The translations under genes and the position numbers were made by a program. The notes under the pieces were generated by a model. The model saw only the letters and a list, made by a program, of their open reading frames with translations, made no database searches and was not told the origin of the DNA. 64,000 nt of DNA, from contig NZ_SLXB01000020.1 of the NCBI RefSeq assembly GCF_004342845.1, forward strand, positions 1-64,000, read 5' to 3'. Source of the stretch: Prevotella heparinolytica (GTDB taxonomy: Bacteria; Bacteroidota; Bacteroidia; Bacteroidales; Bacteroidaceae). The number at the start of each line of letters is the position of its first letter. Within the stretch, counting starts at the first letter, position 1. Positions 7,447 through 15,355 of the stretch are shown piece after piece.

Positions 7447-7906
7447 ACGGCTGTCCGCTAAAAATTGGGCTCTGTATTTGATATTGGAGCTATGAAGCAT
7501 GCCCCTATTTGCGTTTTTTAGCCTTTTCCTGCGATTTTAACCCTGAAATAGGCTCTCTACATGTCCAAGACATCGGCTGTCCGACAAAACAGACATTTCT
7601 AAACACTGCTATTATTTTTAGCGGACACCAATATATTAAAATCAAATAAATTAGCTCTCATATTCTTCTTTGCCGCATTTTACATCTTTGCCCATGCGTT
7701 GGAATAAAGTTGGCTTTATAAGTTTCACCTCAAAGATAAGGCGTGAGACTTTGCTCCATAGGTATAAATGCTCACGGCGCAGATTTTGGCATCGGAAGCG
7801 TCTTTCGGTGGAATAATTTAGTGATAATTCTTTACATTAATCAAGCCGCCTCTCTTTCAGCCTGCCACCCTCTTCAGAAAGCTTTCTGAGCGGGCTATTC
7901 TTTCGA

Positions 7907-7994
7907 CACCGAGGAACGATGTCTTCCTCACCGAGGAACGAGCTCTTCCTCGGTGTCGGAGGCCTCGTTTCTCGGTGAGGAAGAAAACGGATGT
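7907..7994. repeat. Period-22 array with interleaved inverted repeats
   Basis: Units start at 7907, 7929, 7951 and 7973, all 22 nt. Units 1 and 2 (CACCGAGGAACGA...TCTTCCT) differ at two positions; units 3 and 4 start CGGTG and are partly reverse-complementary to them. Arms 7923-7942 and 7964-7983 pair at 19 of 20 positions; arms 7905-7916 and 7946-7957 pair perfectly. The two stems interlock, so only one can form at a time. Confidence 0.8.
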
Positions 7995-8116
7995 CGGTGA
8001 AAGCTCATGCGAAGCCCTCTTTTTATTTCCATTTATCTATACATCCGGCAACTGCTTCCCAAGAGGGGGAGAGGAACGGTAGGTGTGCGGGTGCGGATTG
8101 CGTGGAGCGATCCGTG

Positions 8117-8926
8117 TCACTCCTTCATCTTCTGGTCGATCAGCGTGCAGGCAGGGGGTAGTACGGTTACGTGGTCGAAACCTTCCAGCTGATAGAGCGT
8201 GACCTTTTGCCCCATTGCTTTCAATAGCGCATATAGGTGGGCGTTCTCTTCATAGCGGGCCAGCATCTCCAAATCTTTGTCTCCGGTGATAAGCACCATG
8301 GGGGAAGCGCCTTTTCGGATGTTGTTGGAAGGTGCGTAACGGTCTATGATGGGGACGTCGGAAGGGAGGCCACGCTCTTTGCGTATGGTGTAGTGCGTCG
8401 TGGTCTGTCCGCTGATAGGAAAGACACCTGCCAGCTTGTCCGCATCAATGTTCCATTTGGCAAGGTAGTTCTTGTCGAGGCTCAGCATGAGGCATAGATA
8501 CCCTCCGGCAGAATGGCCGGCAATGTATATCTTATTCCTGTCTCCGCCGTATTCTTCTATGTGCTCGAACATCCATGCTACCGCTTCGGCGGCATCTTCC
8601 GTGTAGGCCGGATTTTGGGCGCGCGGACTCAACCGATAGTTCACGGCTACTACTGCGTAGCCTCTATCCATCAGCTCTTTGGGAAAATGCTTCTCACCGG
8701 CTTCAAGGCCTCCACCGTGGAACCAGACAAGGGTGGCAAAGCCTTTTTTGTCCGTGGGGTAGTGGATGTCGAGTTTGCAACGTTCCAGTTTGTAACTATC
8801 CGTCTCGCCCGGATGAAGATAGAATATCTCTTTTTGCGTACGGTAGCTCTCGGTGGCACCCCGATTTTGACCGTAACATAACAGTGCGCAGCACGCAACT
8901 AAAACACACGCGATTATCTTTTTCAT
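8117..8926 (-). CDS. Secreted alpha/beta hydrolase (carboxylesterase-like)
   Basis: This is a 269-aa secreted esterase/lipase of the alpha/beta hydrolase fold. The start chosen (8926) gives a clean signal peptide, MKKIIACVLVACCALLCYGQ; an in-frame start 12 codons earlier would spoil it. Fold markers: HGGG oxyanion motif, nucleophile elbow GHSAGGYL, a late Asp in TGDKDLE and the catalytic His in EGFDHVTV. The protein would hydrolyse an ester in the periplasm or outside the cell; the substrate cannot be read from sequence, though relatives remove acyl groups from polysaccharides or cleave small esters. It is divergent from rpsA; the minus-strand -7 box TATCTTTGC at 8959-8967 fits its promoter. 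It ends with no clear terminator before the 22-nt array region. Confidence 0.85.
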   Translation of the reverse strand: MKKIIACVLVACCALLCYGQNRGATESYRTQKEIFYLHPGETDSYKLERCKLDIHYPTDKKGFATLVWFHGGGLEAGEKHFPKELMDRGYAVVAVNYRLSPRAQNPAYTEDAAEAVAWMFEHIEEYGGDRNKIYIAGHSAGGYLCLMLSLDKNYLAKWNIDADKLAGVFPISGQTTTHYTIRKERGLPSDVPIIDRYAPSNNIRKGASPMVLITGDKDLEMLARYEENAHLYALLKAMGQKVTLYQLEGFDHVTVLPPACTLIDQKMKE

Positions 8927-8958
8927 GGCAAATATACAAAACACTAAAATGATACTTC

Positions 8959-8967
8959 GCAAAGATA
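8959..8967 (-). promoter_or_regulatory. -7 box for the hydrolase gene
   Basis: TATCTTTGC on the minus strand matches the Bacteroides -7 consensus TAnnTTTG and lies 33 nt upstream of the chosen start. Confidence 0.55.
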
Positions 8968-8976
8968 GCTTTTTGT

Positions 8977-9008
8977 TTTGTGATTCAAGAAAATACTTCT
9001 ATCTTTGC
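8977..9008 (+). promoter_or_regulatory. Housekeeping promoter of rpsA
   Basis: TTTG at 8977-8980, a 19-nt spacer and TATCTTTGC at 9000-9008 match the Bacteroides -33/-7 promoter. The leader to the rpsA ATG is about 60 nt. Confidence 0.75.
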
Positions 9009-9074
9009 GCCCGATTTATAATGAGTCGATATAATGTCTCACTTAATTAAACGAGTTAAACAATTTATTTATTA

Positions 9075-10868
9075 ATGGAAAATTTAAAGAATGTATCTCC
9101 CGTTGAAGACTTCAATTGGGATGCTTACGAAAATGGCGAAACAGTGGCCGGTGCAAGTCACGAAGAACTGGAAAAAGCGTATGACAACACACTGAACAGA
9201 GTTAACGACCGCGAGGTGGTTGACGGAACCGTAATCGCAATGAACAAGCGTGAAGTAGTTGTGAACATCGGTTACAAATCAGACGGCATCATTCCGATGA
9301 GTGAGTTCCGTTACAATCCCGACCTGAAAGTGGGCGATACCGTAGAGGTGTACATCGAAAATCAGGAAGACAAAAAAGGACAGCTTGTCCTCTCTCACCG
9401 CAAGGCTCGTGCTACCCGTTCTTGGGACCGCGTGAACGCGGCTTTGGAAAACGAAGAAATTATCAAGGGGTACATCAAGTGCCGCACAAAGGGTGGTATG
9501 ATCGTAGACGTATTCGGCATCGAGGCTTTCTTGCCGGGTTCTCAAATCGACGTGAAGCCTATCCGCGACTACGATGTATTCGTTGGCAAAACGATGGAAT
9601 TCAAGGTTGTCAAAATCAATCAAGAATTCAAGAATGTGGTTGTTTCTCACAAGGCGCTTATCGAGGCCGAACTGGAACAACAGAAGAAAGAAATCATCGG
9701 TAAACTCGAAAAAGGCCAAGTGCTTGAGGGTACCGTTAAAAATATCACTTCCTATGGCGTATTTATCGACTTGGGCGGCGTAGACGGTTTGATTCACATC
9801 ACCGACCTGTCTTGGGGCCGTGTCAGCGATCCGAAAGAAGTGGTTGAACTCGACCAGAAACTCAATGTGGTTATCCTTGACTTCGACGACGAGAAGAAGC
9901 GTATCGCTCTCGGCTTGAAGCAACTCACTCCGCATCCTTGGGATGCACTGAGCGCCGAATTGAAGGTGGGCGATCACGTGAAGGGTAAAGTTGTTGTTAT
10001 GGCCGATTACGGTGCATTCATCGAAATCGCTCCGGGCGTAGAAGGTTTGATTCACGTTTCCGAGATGTCTTGGTCGCAGCACCTGCGCTCTGCACAGGAC
10101 TTCATGAAGGTAGGCGACGAAGTAGAAGCCGTTGTACTGACTTTGGATCGTGAAGAACGTAAGATGTCTCTCGGCATCAAGCAGTTGAAGGCCGATCCTT
10201 GGGAAACCATCGAAGAGAAATATCCCATCGGCAGCAAGCACACCGCTAAAGTACGCAACTTCACTAATTTCGGTGTATTTGTTGAAATCGAAGAGGGCGT
10301 TGACGGCTTGATTCACATCTCTGATCTGTCTTGGACGAAGAAAGTAAAACATCCGTCAGAATTTACTCAGATTGGTGCCGACATCGACGTACAGGTTCTG
10401 GAAATCGATAAGGAAAACCGTCGTTTGAGCCTCGGCCACAAGCAACTCGAAGAGAATCCTTGGGATGTATTCGAAACAGTATTCACCGTAGGTTCGGTAC
10501 ACGAAGGCACTATCATCGAAATGCTGGATAAGGGTGCTGTTGTTGCTCTGCCTTATGGTGTAGAAGGTTTCGCTACTCCGAAACACCTTGTTAAGGAAGA
10601 TGGTTCTCAGGCACAGTTGGACGAGAAACTCGAATTCAAGGTTATCGAGTTCAACAAAGATGCCAAGCGCATCATCCTCTCTCACAGCCGTATCTTTGAG
10701 GATGCTGCAAAGGCAGAAGAGAGAGCCGAGAAGAAGGCTGCCAAGAAAGCAAACAGCAAGAGAGAAGAAGCAACTCCTGTTATCCAGAATCAGGCTGCAT
10801 CTACCACTCTGGGCGACATCGACGCCTTGGCTGCTTTGAAAGAGCAATTGGAAGCCGGTAAGAAGTAA
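9075..10868 (+). CDS. rpsA: 30S ribosomal protein S1
   Basis: This 597-aa protein has six tandem S1 (OB-fold) RNA-binding domains, recognisable by repeated GVFVDLGGVDGLIH- or GAFIEIAPGVEGLIH-like cores and HPW spacers (HPWDAL, DPWETI, NPWDVF). It binds mRNA on the 30S subunit and supports initiation, which is notable in Bacteroidetes because they rarely rely on Shine-Dalgarno pairing. The length is typical of the Bacteroides protein. The C-terminus ends in a Lys/Ala/Glu-rich tail (KAEERAEKKAAKKANSK) as in relatives. It stands alone between a good promoter and a hairpin terminator. The nucleotide repeats seen inside the gene reflect the repeated domains. Confidence 0.97.
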   Translation: MENLKNVSPVEDFNWDAYENGETVAGASHEELEKAYDNTLNRVNDREVVDGTVIAMNKREVVVNIGYKSDGIIPMSEFRYNPDLKVGDTVEVYIENQEDKKGQLVLSHRKARATRSWDRVNAALENEEIIKGYIKCRTKGGMIVDVFGIEAFLPGSQIDVKPIRDYDVFVGKTMEFKVVKINQEFKNVVVSHKALIEAELEQQKKEIIGKLEKGQVLEGTVKNITSYGVFIDLGGVDGLIHITDLSWGRVSDPKEVVELDQKLNVVILDFDDEKKRIALGLKQLTPHPWDALSAELKVGDHVKGKVVVMADYGAFIEIAPGVEGLIHVSEMSWSQHLRSAQDFMKVGDEVEAVVLTLDREERKMSLGIKQLKADPWETIEEKYPIGSKHTAKVRNFTNFGVFVEIEEGVDGLIHISDLSWTKKVKHPSEFTQIGADIDVQVLEIDKENRRLSLGHKQLEENPWDVFETVFTVGSVHEGTIIEMLDKGAVVALPYGVEGFATPKHLVKEDGSQAQLDEKLEFKVIEFNKDAKRIILSHSRIFEDAAKAEERAEKKAAKKANSKREEATPVIQNQAASTTLGDIDALAALKEQLEAGKK

Positions 10869-10890
10869 TTGAAAATACAATAGATTATTA

Positions 10891-10939
10891 AAAGAGTCGT
10901 ATCATATTTTTGTTCAAGGATGATATGGCTCTTTTTTTT
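10891..10939 (+). terminator. Rho-independent terminator of rpsA
   Basis: A 15-bp stem with G-U pairs (10891-10905 with 10920-10934) is followed by a run of T starting at 10932. Confidence 0.85.
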
Positions 10940-10972
10940 ATGTAGAAAATGTAATAATATTATTAAAACTGA

Positions 10973-11338
10973 ATGAAAATAAAAAAGATTTGTTTGTGTA
11001 TTTTGTTGTCTGCTATAATGCTTGGATGTGAGCAGGCTGTGGATAATGAATTGATTGCTGTCCATGAGAAGCATGAGTTGAAGCAGGGACAGTTTGCGTT
11101 TGATTATGAGGGTTGTAAGATGTATGGTGAAGTAATGCCTATTGTTACTCAGACAAGAGGAATTACTGAAGATAGTAAAACCTACAATTTGATTATCAGA
11201 TCTGAATATTTAAAAAAGACTGTTGTAACTCAGTTGGTACAGACCTTTAATAATGATGGTAGTTTTATATTAACTCATTATGTCGAAGGAGTGAAAGTGG
11301 CTTCTCTTTTTTATAAATGGTGCAGGAAAACTTTATAA
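10973..11338 (+). CDS. Small lipoprotein, frameshifted at a T6 run
   Basis: The visible frame gives 121 aa with a lipoprotein signal (KKICLCILLSAIMLGC), so it should be exported and lipidated at the Cys near residue 19. No domain is recognised. The frame ends at 11338, but a +1 shift at the T6 run 11307-11312 opens a further 77 codons that end at 11546, exactly overlapping the ATG of the next gene as TAATG. The intact protein would have about 190 aa. The visible 121-aa product is therefore probably truncated, by a mutation, phase-variable homopolymer or read error. The gene is AT-rich relative to rpsA and has no clear family. Confidence 0.65.
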   Translation: MKIKKICLCILLSAIMLGCEQAVDNELIAVHEKHELKQGQFAFDYEGCKMYGEVMPIVTQTRGITEDSKTYNLIIRSEYLKKTVVTQLVQTFNNDGSFILTHYVEGVKVASLFYKWCRKTL

Positions 11339-11546
11339 TATAGAGGTAGAAGAATTTCCTACTACTAGAGCTGCATCTAACTTTCTAAAATGCTTTAATG
11401 CTAAGTATTCAGCTCTGAAAAAGGAATATCAAGAGGCTGTGGGTGAGTTTGTGTCAGATATGACTATAGATTTGGTTGCACCGGCTTTGGCTGCTACAGC
11501 CGCAGCTGATTGTGCTGGTATGTTTGATTATCCGGGTATTAAATAA
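11313..11546 (+). pseudogene. Out-of-frame 3' part of the small lipoprotein
   Basis: 77 open codons in the shifted frame follow the T6 run. The peptide (INGAGKLYNIEVEEFPTTRA...) looks coding, and its TAA at 11544-11546 overlaps the ATG of the next gene. It has no plausible start codon of its own and is best read as the displaced C-terminal half of the upstream lipoprotein. Confidence 0.55.
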
Positions 11547-11938
11547 TGACACCTATCATACTTTTATGCACCTGCCTGCCCTTATGGGCATTGGCTTTAC
11601 TACTGTTTGCACAACGTTTCCCGAAAAACACAAAGCAATGGTTCTCGTGGGCTTCCGTATTGTTCCTTCTTATTCCTGTATTGTTTTTCCCGTTGTCTGC
11701 CTATGCCGATAAGCGGGAGGCGATGCGAATGGGGAATTATACGCTTGAAGCGCGGCAAGAGTTCAGACTTCGTCTCTGGATTTGTGCATGCAGCTACATG
11801 GCGGAGTTGATAATCGGCTTTCTGCTGAAATACATAGGCGTGGAGCTTTATGGAGAATTGGCTGTGAGTTGTGGCAATATTTTCCTGTTCCTGCTGATTC
11901 TGACATGTTGGGATTTGTTCCGTCCTCTTCGGTATTGA
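11546..11938 (+). CDS. Small integral membrane protein
   Basis: This 130-aa protein has about four hydrophobic segments: an N-terminal one (IILLCTCLPLWALALLLF), one at about 34-51 (WASVLFLLIPVLFFPLSA) and two in the C-terminal half (WICACSYMAELIIGFLL and GNIFLFLLILTCW). It is an inner-membrane protein of no family I recognise. Its ATG overlaps the stop of the extended lipoprotein frame (TAATG), which suggests translational coupling and a shared job with that lipoprotein. Confidence 0.7.
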   Translation: MTPIILLCTCLPLWALALLLFAQRFPKNTKQWFSWASVLFLLIPVLFFPLSAYADKREAMRMGNYTLEARQEFRLRLWICACSYMAELIIGFLLKYIGVELYGELAVSCGNIFLFLLILTCWDLFRPLRY

Positions 11939-12023
11939 TGCAGGTCATATATTTGATATAAAAAGGGAATTGCGGATTGTTTCCGTAGTTCCCTTTTTGT
12001 TTTCGTATTTGCGGTGCTTTGAT

Positions 12024-12031
12024 TATCTTTG
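12024..12031 (+). promoter_or_regulatory. -7 box of rnz
   Basis: TATCTTTG, 7 nt upstream of the ATG chosen for rnz, so the transcript would have almost no leader. The box also shows that the longer upstream in-frame start at 11970 is wrong. Confidence 0.5.
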
Positions 12032-12038
12032 CCCCGTT

Positions 12039-12953
12039 ATGGAAAAATTTGACATACACATCCTCGGCTGCGGCTCCGCATTGCCTACCACACGCCATTT
12101 CCCCACTTCGCAGATAGTGAACGTGCGTGATAAGTTGTTTATGATAGACTGTGGGGAAGGCGCCCAACTGCAGTTTCGTAAATCCCGATTGAAATTCTCC
12201 CGGCTGAACCATGTCTTTATTTCTCATTTGCATGGAGATCATTGTTACGGCCTGTTGGGCCTAATCTCTACGCTGAATCTTTTGGGACGTACTGCCGAGC
12301 TGCACATACATTCTCCCAAAGGCCTGGAAGAACTCTTGACGCCGATGCTCGACTTTTTCAATCGGCAGATGTCGTACAAGGTGCTCTTCCATGTGTTCGA
12401 GACAAAGGAACCCATGCTGATTTATGAAGACCGCTCGCTGACGGTGACAACCATTCCGTTGCGTCATCGCATGCCCTGTTGCGGTTTCCTGTTTGCGGAG
12501 AAACCTCGCCCCAACCACATCATCCGTGATATGGTAGACTTCTACCAAGTGCCGGTGTACGAACTGAACCGTATAAAGAACGGAGAAGACTATGTGACGC
12601 CGGCAGGAGAAACCATTCCCAACCATCTGCTGACGCATCCTGCCGACCCTCCCCGCCGTTATGCCTATTGCTCGGATACAATCTGTCTGCCTTCTATCGT
12701 CGGACAGATACAAGGCGTAGACCTGCTTTTCCATGAGGCCACCTTTGCCGAAGAAGATGCGCCGCGTGCCGGAGAAACATTCCATACAACTGCGGCACAA
12801 GCTGCCGGGATAGCCAAAGCCGCCGGAGTGAAGCGGTTGCTTATAGGCCACTTCTCTGCCCGGTATGAGGAAGAAACTGTACTGCTACAAGAGGCTTCGA
12901 CCATATTCCCCGATACGCTGCTTGCTAAAGAGACACTTTGCGTGTCGGTGTGA
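12039..12953 (+). CDS. rnz: Ribonuclease Z (tRNA 3' endonuclease)
   Basis: The 304-aa protein is a metallo-beta-lactamase-fold endonuclease that trims the 3' trailer of tRNA precursors lacking encoded CCA. Zinc ligand motif HLHGDH is near residue 65, preceded by the GCGSALPT N-terminal signature and the MIDCGEGAQ strand; later ligands include the His in PLRHRMP, the Asp in YCSDT and the His in GHFSARY. The start at 12039 (MEKFDIHILG) gives the usual family length; the open frame extends 23 codons upstream but across the -7 box. It runs in the same direction as the downstream sigma factor but has its own promoter. Confidence 0.95.
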   Translation: MEKFDIHILGCGSALPTTRHFPTSQIVNVRDKLFMIDCGEGAQLQFRKSRLKFSRLNHVFISHLHGDHCYGLLGLISTLNLLGRTAELHIHSPKGLEELLTPMLDFFNRQMSYKVLFHVFETKEPMLIYEDRSLTVTTIPLRHRMPCCGFLFAEKPRPNHIIRDMVDFYQVPVYELNRIKNGEDYVTPAGETIPNHLLTHPADPPRRYAYCSDTICLPSIVGQIQGVDLLFHEATFAEEDAPRAGETFHTTAAQAAGIAKAAGVKRLLIGHFSARYEEETVLLQEASTIFPDTLLAKETLCVSV

Positions 12954-12966
12954 ATTAAACTTTTTG

Positions 12967-12974
12967 TATCTTTG
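12967..12974 (+). promoter_or_regulatory. -7 box of the sigma factor operon
   Basis: TATCTTTG, 33 nt upstream of the sigma-factor ATG, fits the Bacteroides -7 element; no convincing -33 element was found at the right distance. Confidence 0.45.
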
Positions 12975-13007
12975 GCAGTCTAAAACAACAAATGCGAACG
13001 GAAGTTT

Positions 13008-13562
13008 ATGACCTCTTCTTATAATGAACGCGAAGTGTTGGCCCTTTTGCTGGACGAAAGTACGCAAAAACAAGGGTTCGAGATGATTGTTGCCCGGTAT
13101 AGCGAACAACTGTACTGGCAGATTCGCCGCATGGTTCTTTCTCATGAAGATGCCAACGATTTGCTTCAGAACACTTTTATTAAAGCATGGATAAATATCG
13201 ACTATTTTCGGGCGGAGGCCAAGCTCTCCACTTGGCTTTATCGCATTGCTTTGAACGAGTGCCTTACCTTCCTGAACAAGCGGCAGGCTTTATCTACCGT
13301 CTCTTTGGACGATGCGGAGGCTGATGCGCTCCGAAAGCTGGAGAGCGACCCGTACTTCTCCGGCGACAAGGCGGAAATGACTCTTCAAAAGGCTTTGCTC
13401 ACCTTGCCGGAAAAGCAACGCATGGTGTTCAATCTGAAATATTATCAAGAGATGAAATATGAAGAGATGTCCGAAATCTTTGGCACATCGGTGGGGGCTT
13501 TGAAAGCGTCCTATCATCATGCCGTGAAGAAAATCGAAAGGTTTATAAGCGAAGCGGATTAA
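13008..13562 (+). CDS. ECF-type RNA polymerase sigma factor
   Basis: This 184-aa group-4 sigma factor has region 2 (about residues 25-95: DANDLLQNTFIKAWINI, then FRAEAKLSTWLYRIALNECL) and region 4 (about 125-180: LPEKQRMVFNLKYYQEMKYE followed by a helix-turn-helix with GTSVGALKASYHHAVKKI). It would direct RNA polymerase to a stress regulon. It heads a three-gene unit with a small membrane protein that looks like its anti-sigma factor and a Spy/CpxP-like periplasmic protein, so the signal is likely envelope or metal stress. It is distinct from the SusCD-linked sigma factor at 28707. Confidence 0.9.
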   Translation: MTSSYNEREVLALLLDESTQKQGFEMIVARYSEQLYWQIRRMVLSHEDANDLLQNTFIKAWINIDYFRAEAKLSTWLYRIALNECLTFLNKRQALSTVSLDDAEADALRKLESDPYFSGDKAEMTLQKALLTLPEKQRMVFNLKYYQEMKYEEMSEIFGTSVGALKASYHHAVKKIERFISEAD

Positions 13563-13613
13563 ACCTTTGCCGTGAAACAATGTCTAATTGAACAGGAAGG
13601 AGAAAGAAACTTT

Positions 13614-13979
13614 ATGAAGGAAGAAGATAAAATACGGAAAAAGATAGGAGCGGAGAATCCTTTCCGCGTTCCCGACGGTTACTTTGACAATCTTACCTCG
13701 GAGGTGATGAGCCGACTTCCCGAAAGAGAGAAAAATGCTATCGCTCAAAGAGAGCCTACAAGATGGGAAAGGATGAGACCGTGGCTGTATATGGCTGCCA
13801 TGTTCATTGGTGCGGCATTGATTATCAGGGTGGCTTCTTCAGACCGTACGCCTGCCGCGGATAGCGTGGTTGCCGATGAGACGGAAGCCCAGATGGAATA
13901 TATTAATATGGCTGTGGAAAACTCCATGATGGACGACTATTCATTGTACGTCTTCTTGGCAGATTCTGATGCCGAATGA
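13614..13979 (+). CDS. Putative anti-sigma factor, single-pass membrane protein
   Basis: The start at 13614 gives 121 aa beginning MKEEDKIRKK; the longer open frame from 13572 has a weaker beginning. The N-terminal cytoplasmic part has the motif NPFRVPDGYFDNLTSEVMSR, seen in small Bacteroidetes proteins encoded next to ECF sigma factors, followed by one membrane span (about residues 59-77, WLYMAAMFIGAALIIRVA) and a short acidic periplasmic tail. It lies 51 nt after the sigma gene in the same direction. Anti-sigma function is inferred from position and topology. Confidence 0.75.
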   Translation: MKEEDKIRKKIGAENPFRVPDGYFDNLTSEVMSRLPEREKNAIAQREPTRWERMRPWLYMAAMFIGAALIIRVASSDRTPAADSVVADETEAQMEYINMAVENSMMDDYSLYVFLADSDAE

Positions 13980-14007
13980 AAAAACAACTACTTAGCTGAT
14001 TGAAAAA

Positions 14008-14484
14008 ATGAAAAGACTAATCGTTTTATTGGTAATGGTATGTGGCGTAATGCCTTTGCTTCGGGCTGGTAATGGAATCAATCAATACTTGTCACCCGAT
14101 GAGTTTCGTACCAAACAGAAGGCCTTTATCATTGAAAAGGCCGGATTGACAAATGAGGAAGCTGCTATATTCTTCCCCTTGTATTTCGAGTTGCAGGATC
14201 GGAAAAAGCAGTTGAACGATGAAGCATGGACATTGCTTCGGAAGGGTAAGGATAAAGAAACTACCGAAGCCCAGTATCAGGAAATTTTGGAGGGAGTATA
14301 CGACGCCCGTATCGCTTCCGACCGTTTGGATAAGACTTACTTCGATAAATTTAAGAAAATATTATCCTACAAGAAAATATATCTGGTACAGAGAGCTGAA
14401 ATGCGTTTCCATCGCGAACTGCTGAGGGGCATGCACAAGAAAGGTGAAAGGCCTCAAAGAAGGATGCAAGGACGTAGCAAGTAA
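14008..14484 (+). CDS. Spy/CpxP-like periplasmic protein
   Basis: This 158-aa protein has a signal peptide (MKRLIVLLVMVCGVMPLLRA) followed by a helical, charged domain. The pattern EKAGLTNEEAAIFFPLYFEL with a later KKILSYKKIYLVQRAEMRF is that of the small sensor-like Spy/CpxP family, which binds misfolded proteins or metals in the periplasm. It lies 28 nt after the anti-sigma gene, making a sigma/anti-sigma/periplasmic protein operon typical of envelope stress regulation. It ends with a basic tail (KKGERPQRRMQGRSK). The exact ligand is unknown. Confidence 0.75.
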   Translation: MKRLIVLLVMVCGVMPLLRAGNGINQYLSPDEFRTKQKAFIIEKAGLTNEEAAIFFPLYFELQDRKKQLNDEAWTLLRKGKDKETTEAQYQEILEGVYDARIASDRLDKTYFDKFKKILSYKKIYLVQRAEMRFHRELLRGMHKKGERPQRRMQGRSK

Positions 14485-14511
14485 GAAGCAGCTTTGCATC
14501 TAACCTGTTTT

Positions 14512-14553
14512 GCATTGGAAAAGGGGTTATGCTTTGCGTCCCTTTTCCAATGC
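14512..14553. terminator. Inverted repeat between convergent genes
   Basis: A perfect 14-bp stem (14512-14525 with 14540-14553) separates the Spy-like gene from mazG; its right arm lies in the last codons of mazG. There is no long T run, so the terminator role is likely but not certain. Confidence 0.5.
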
Positions 14554-15327
14554 TTTGGCTTCGTTCCATAGCACATCCATTTCTTCCAGCGTCATGTCGT
14601 GCAGGCTCTTTCCTTCTTTGATGGTATGTGCCTCCAGATAGTTGAAGCGGTTGATGAATTTCTGATTGGTTCGTTCCAGCGCATTGTCCGGATTGATTTT
14701 GTATAGGCGGGCGGCATTGATGAGGCTGAACATGACGTCACCGAATTCCGCTTCCGCTTTGTCTTTTTCCATCTGCCCCACTTCCGCTTGAAATTCTTTG
14801 ATTTCCTCTTTCACTTTCTCCCAAACCTGTTCGCGTTCTTCCCAATCGAACCCTACGTTGCGAGCCTTATCTTGAATGCGGTAGGCTTTAATCAGTGAGG
14901 GAAGAGCAGCCGGAACACCGCTTAGTACGGTTTTATTGCCGTTTTTCTCTTTCAACTTCAGTTGTTCCCAGTTTTCAGAAACCTGTCCGGCTGTCTCTGC
15001 TTTTACATCGCCGAACACGTGAGGATGACGGAAAATCAGTTTTTCGCAAAGACGGTCGCAGACGTCTTTCATGTCGAAATCACCGGTTTCACTGCCTATC
15101 TTTGCATAGAAAGCCACGTGCAGCAATACATCGCCCAACTCTTTGCAGATGTCATCCTTGTCATCGCGCATCAGGGCGTCGCAAAGCTCGTAAGTTTCTT
15201 CGATGGTGTTGGGGCGCAAGCTTTCATTGGTTTGTTTGCGATCCCACGGGCATTTCTCGCGGAGTTCGTCGAGTATATCGAGGAAGCGTCCGAAAGCTTC
15301 CATCTGTTCTTTTCTGTTATGTATCAT
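14527..15327 (-). CDS. mazG: Nucleoside triphosphate pyrophosphohydrolase
   Basis: MazG hydrolyses (d)NTPs to the monophosphate and pyrophosphate and is thought to clear damaged nucleotides or tune ppGpp levels. The start at 15327 (MIHNRKEQMEAF) gives 266 aa, the usual Bacteroides length; the frame is open further to a TTG at 15369 that is not needed. It carries two MazG domains. The first has CPWDRKQTNESLRPNTIEET followed by the ELGDVLLHVAFYAKI metal-binding helix; the second has FDWEEREQVWEKVKEEIKEF and EFGDVMFSLINAARL. It lies 28 nt after the DUF3810 gene on the same strand and probably shares its transcript. Confidence 0.95.
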   Translation of the reverse strand: MIHNRKEQMEAFGRFLDILDELREKCPWDRKQTNESLRPNTIEETYELCDALMRDDKDDICKELGDVLLHVAFYAKIGSETGDFDMKDVCDRLCEKLIFRHPHVFGDVKAETAGQVSENWEQLKLKEKNGNKTVLSGVPAALPSLIKAYRIQDKARNVGFDWEEREQVWEKVKEEIKEFQAEVGQMEKDKAEAEFGDVMFSLINAARLYKINPDNALERTNQKFINRFNYLEAHTIKEGKSLHDMTLEEMDVLWNEAKALEKGRKA

Positions 15328-15355
15328 TATCTGTATCTTTTTAAGTAATTTCTGT

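Larger units (their letters stand above)
7346..8116. other. Gene-free stretch with TGTCCG-type repeats and a 22-nt array
   Basis: No convincing gene is present. The first 300 bases hold several copies of a TGTCCGCTAAA-like motif: 7374-7384 (plus), 7452-7465 (plus), 7577-7590 (plus, TGTCCGACAAAAC) and 7612-7628 (minus). The copies at 7452 and 7612 share a TGTCCGCTAAAAAT core in opposite orientation. A perfect 16-bp palindrome TCAGAAAGCTTTCTGA lies at 7874-7889, and a period-22 array with interleaved hairpins at 7907-7994. The rest shows nothing I can name. Confidence 0.7.

Noticed and set aside
9279-10352. 357-codon open frame antisense to rpsA
   Set aside because: It lies wholly within the S1 coding region; long antisense frames are common in codon-biased genes, and its composition is not protein-like.
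9075-10868. Internal direct repeats in rpsA as a mobile or recombination feature
   Set aside because: They correspond to the six S1 domains of the protein and need no other explanation.
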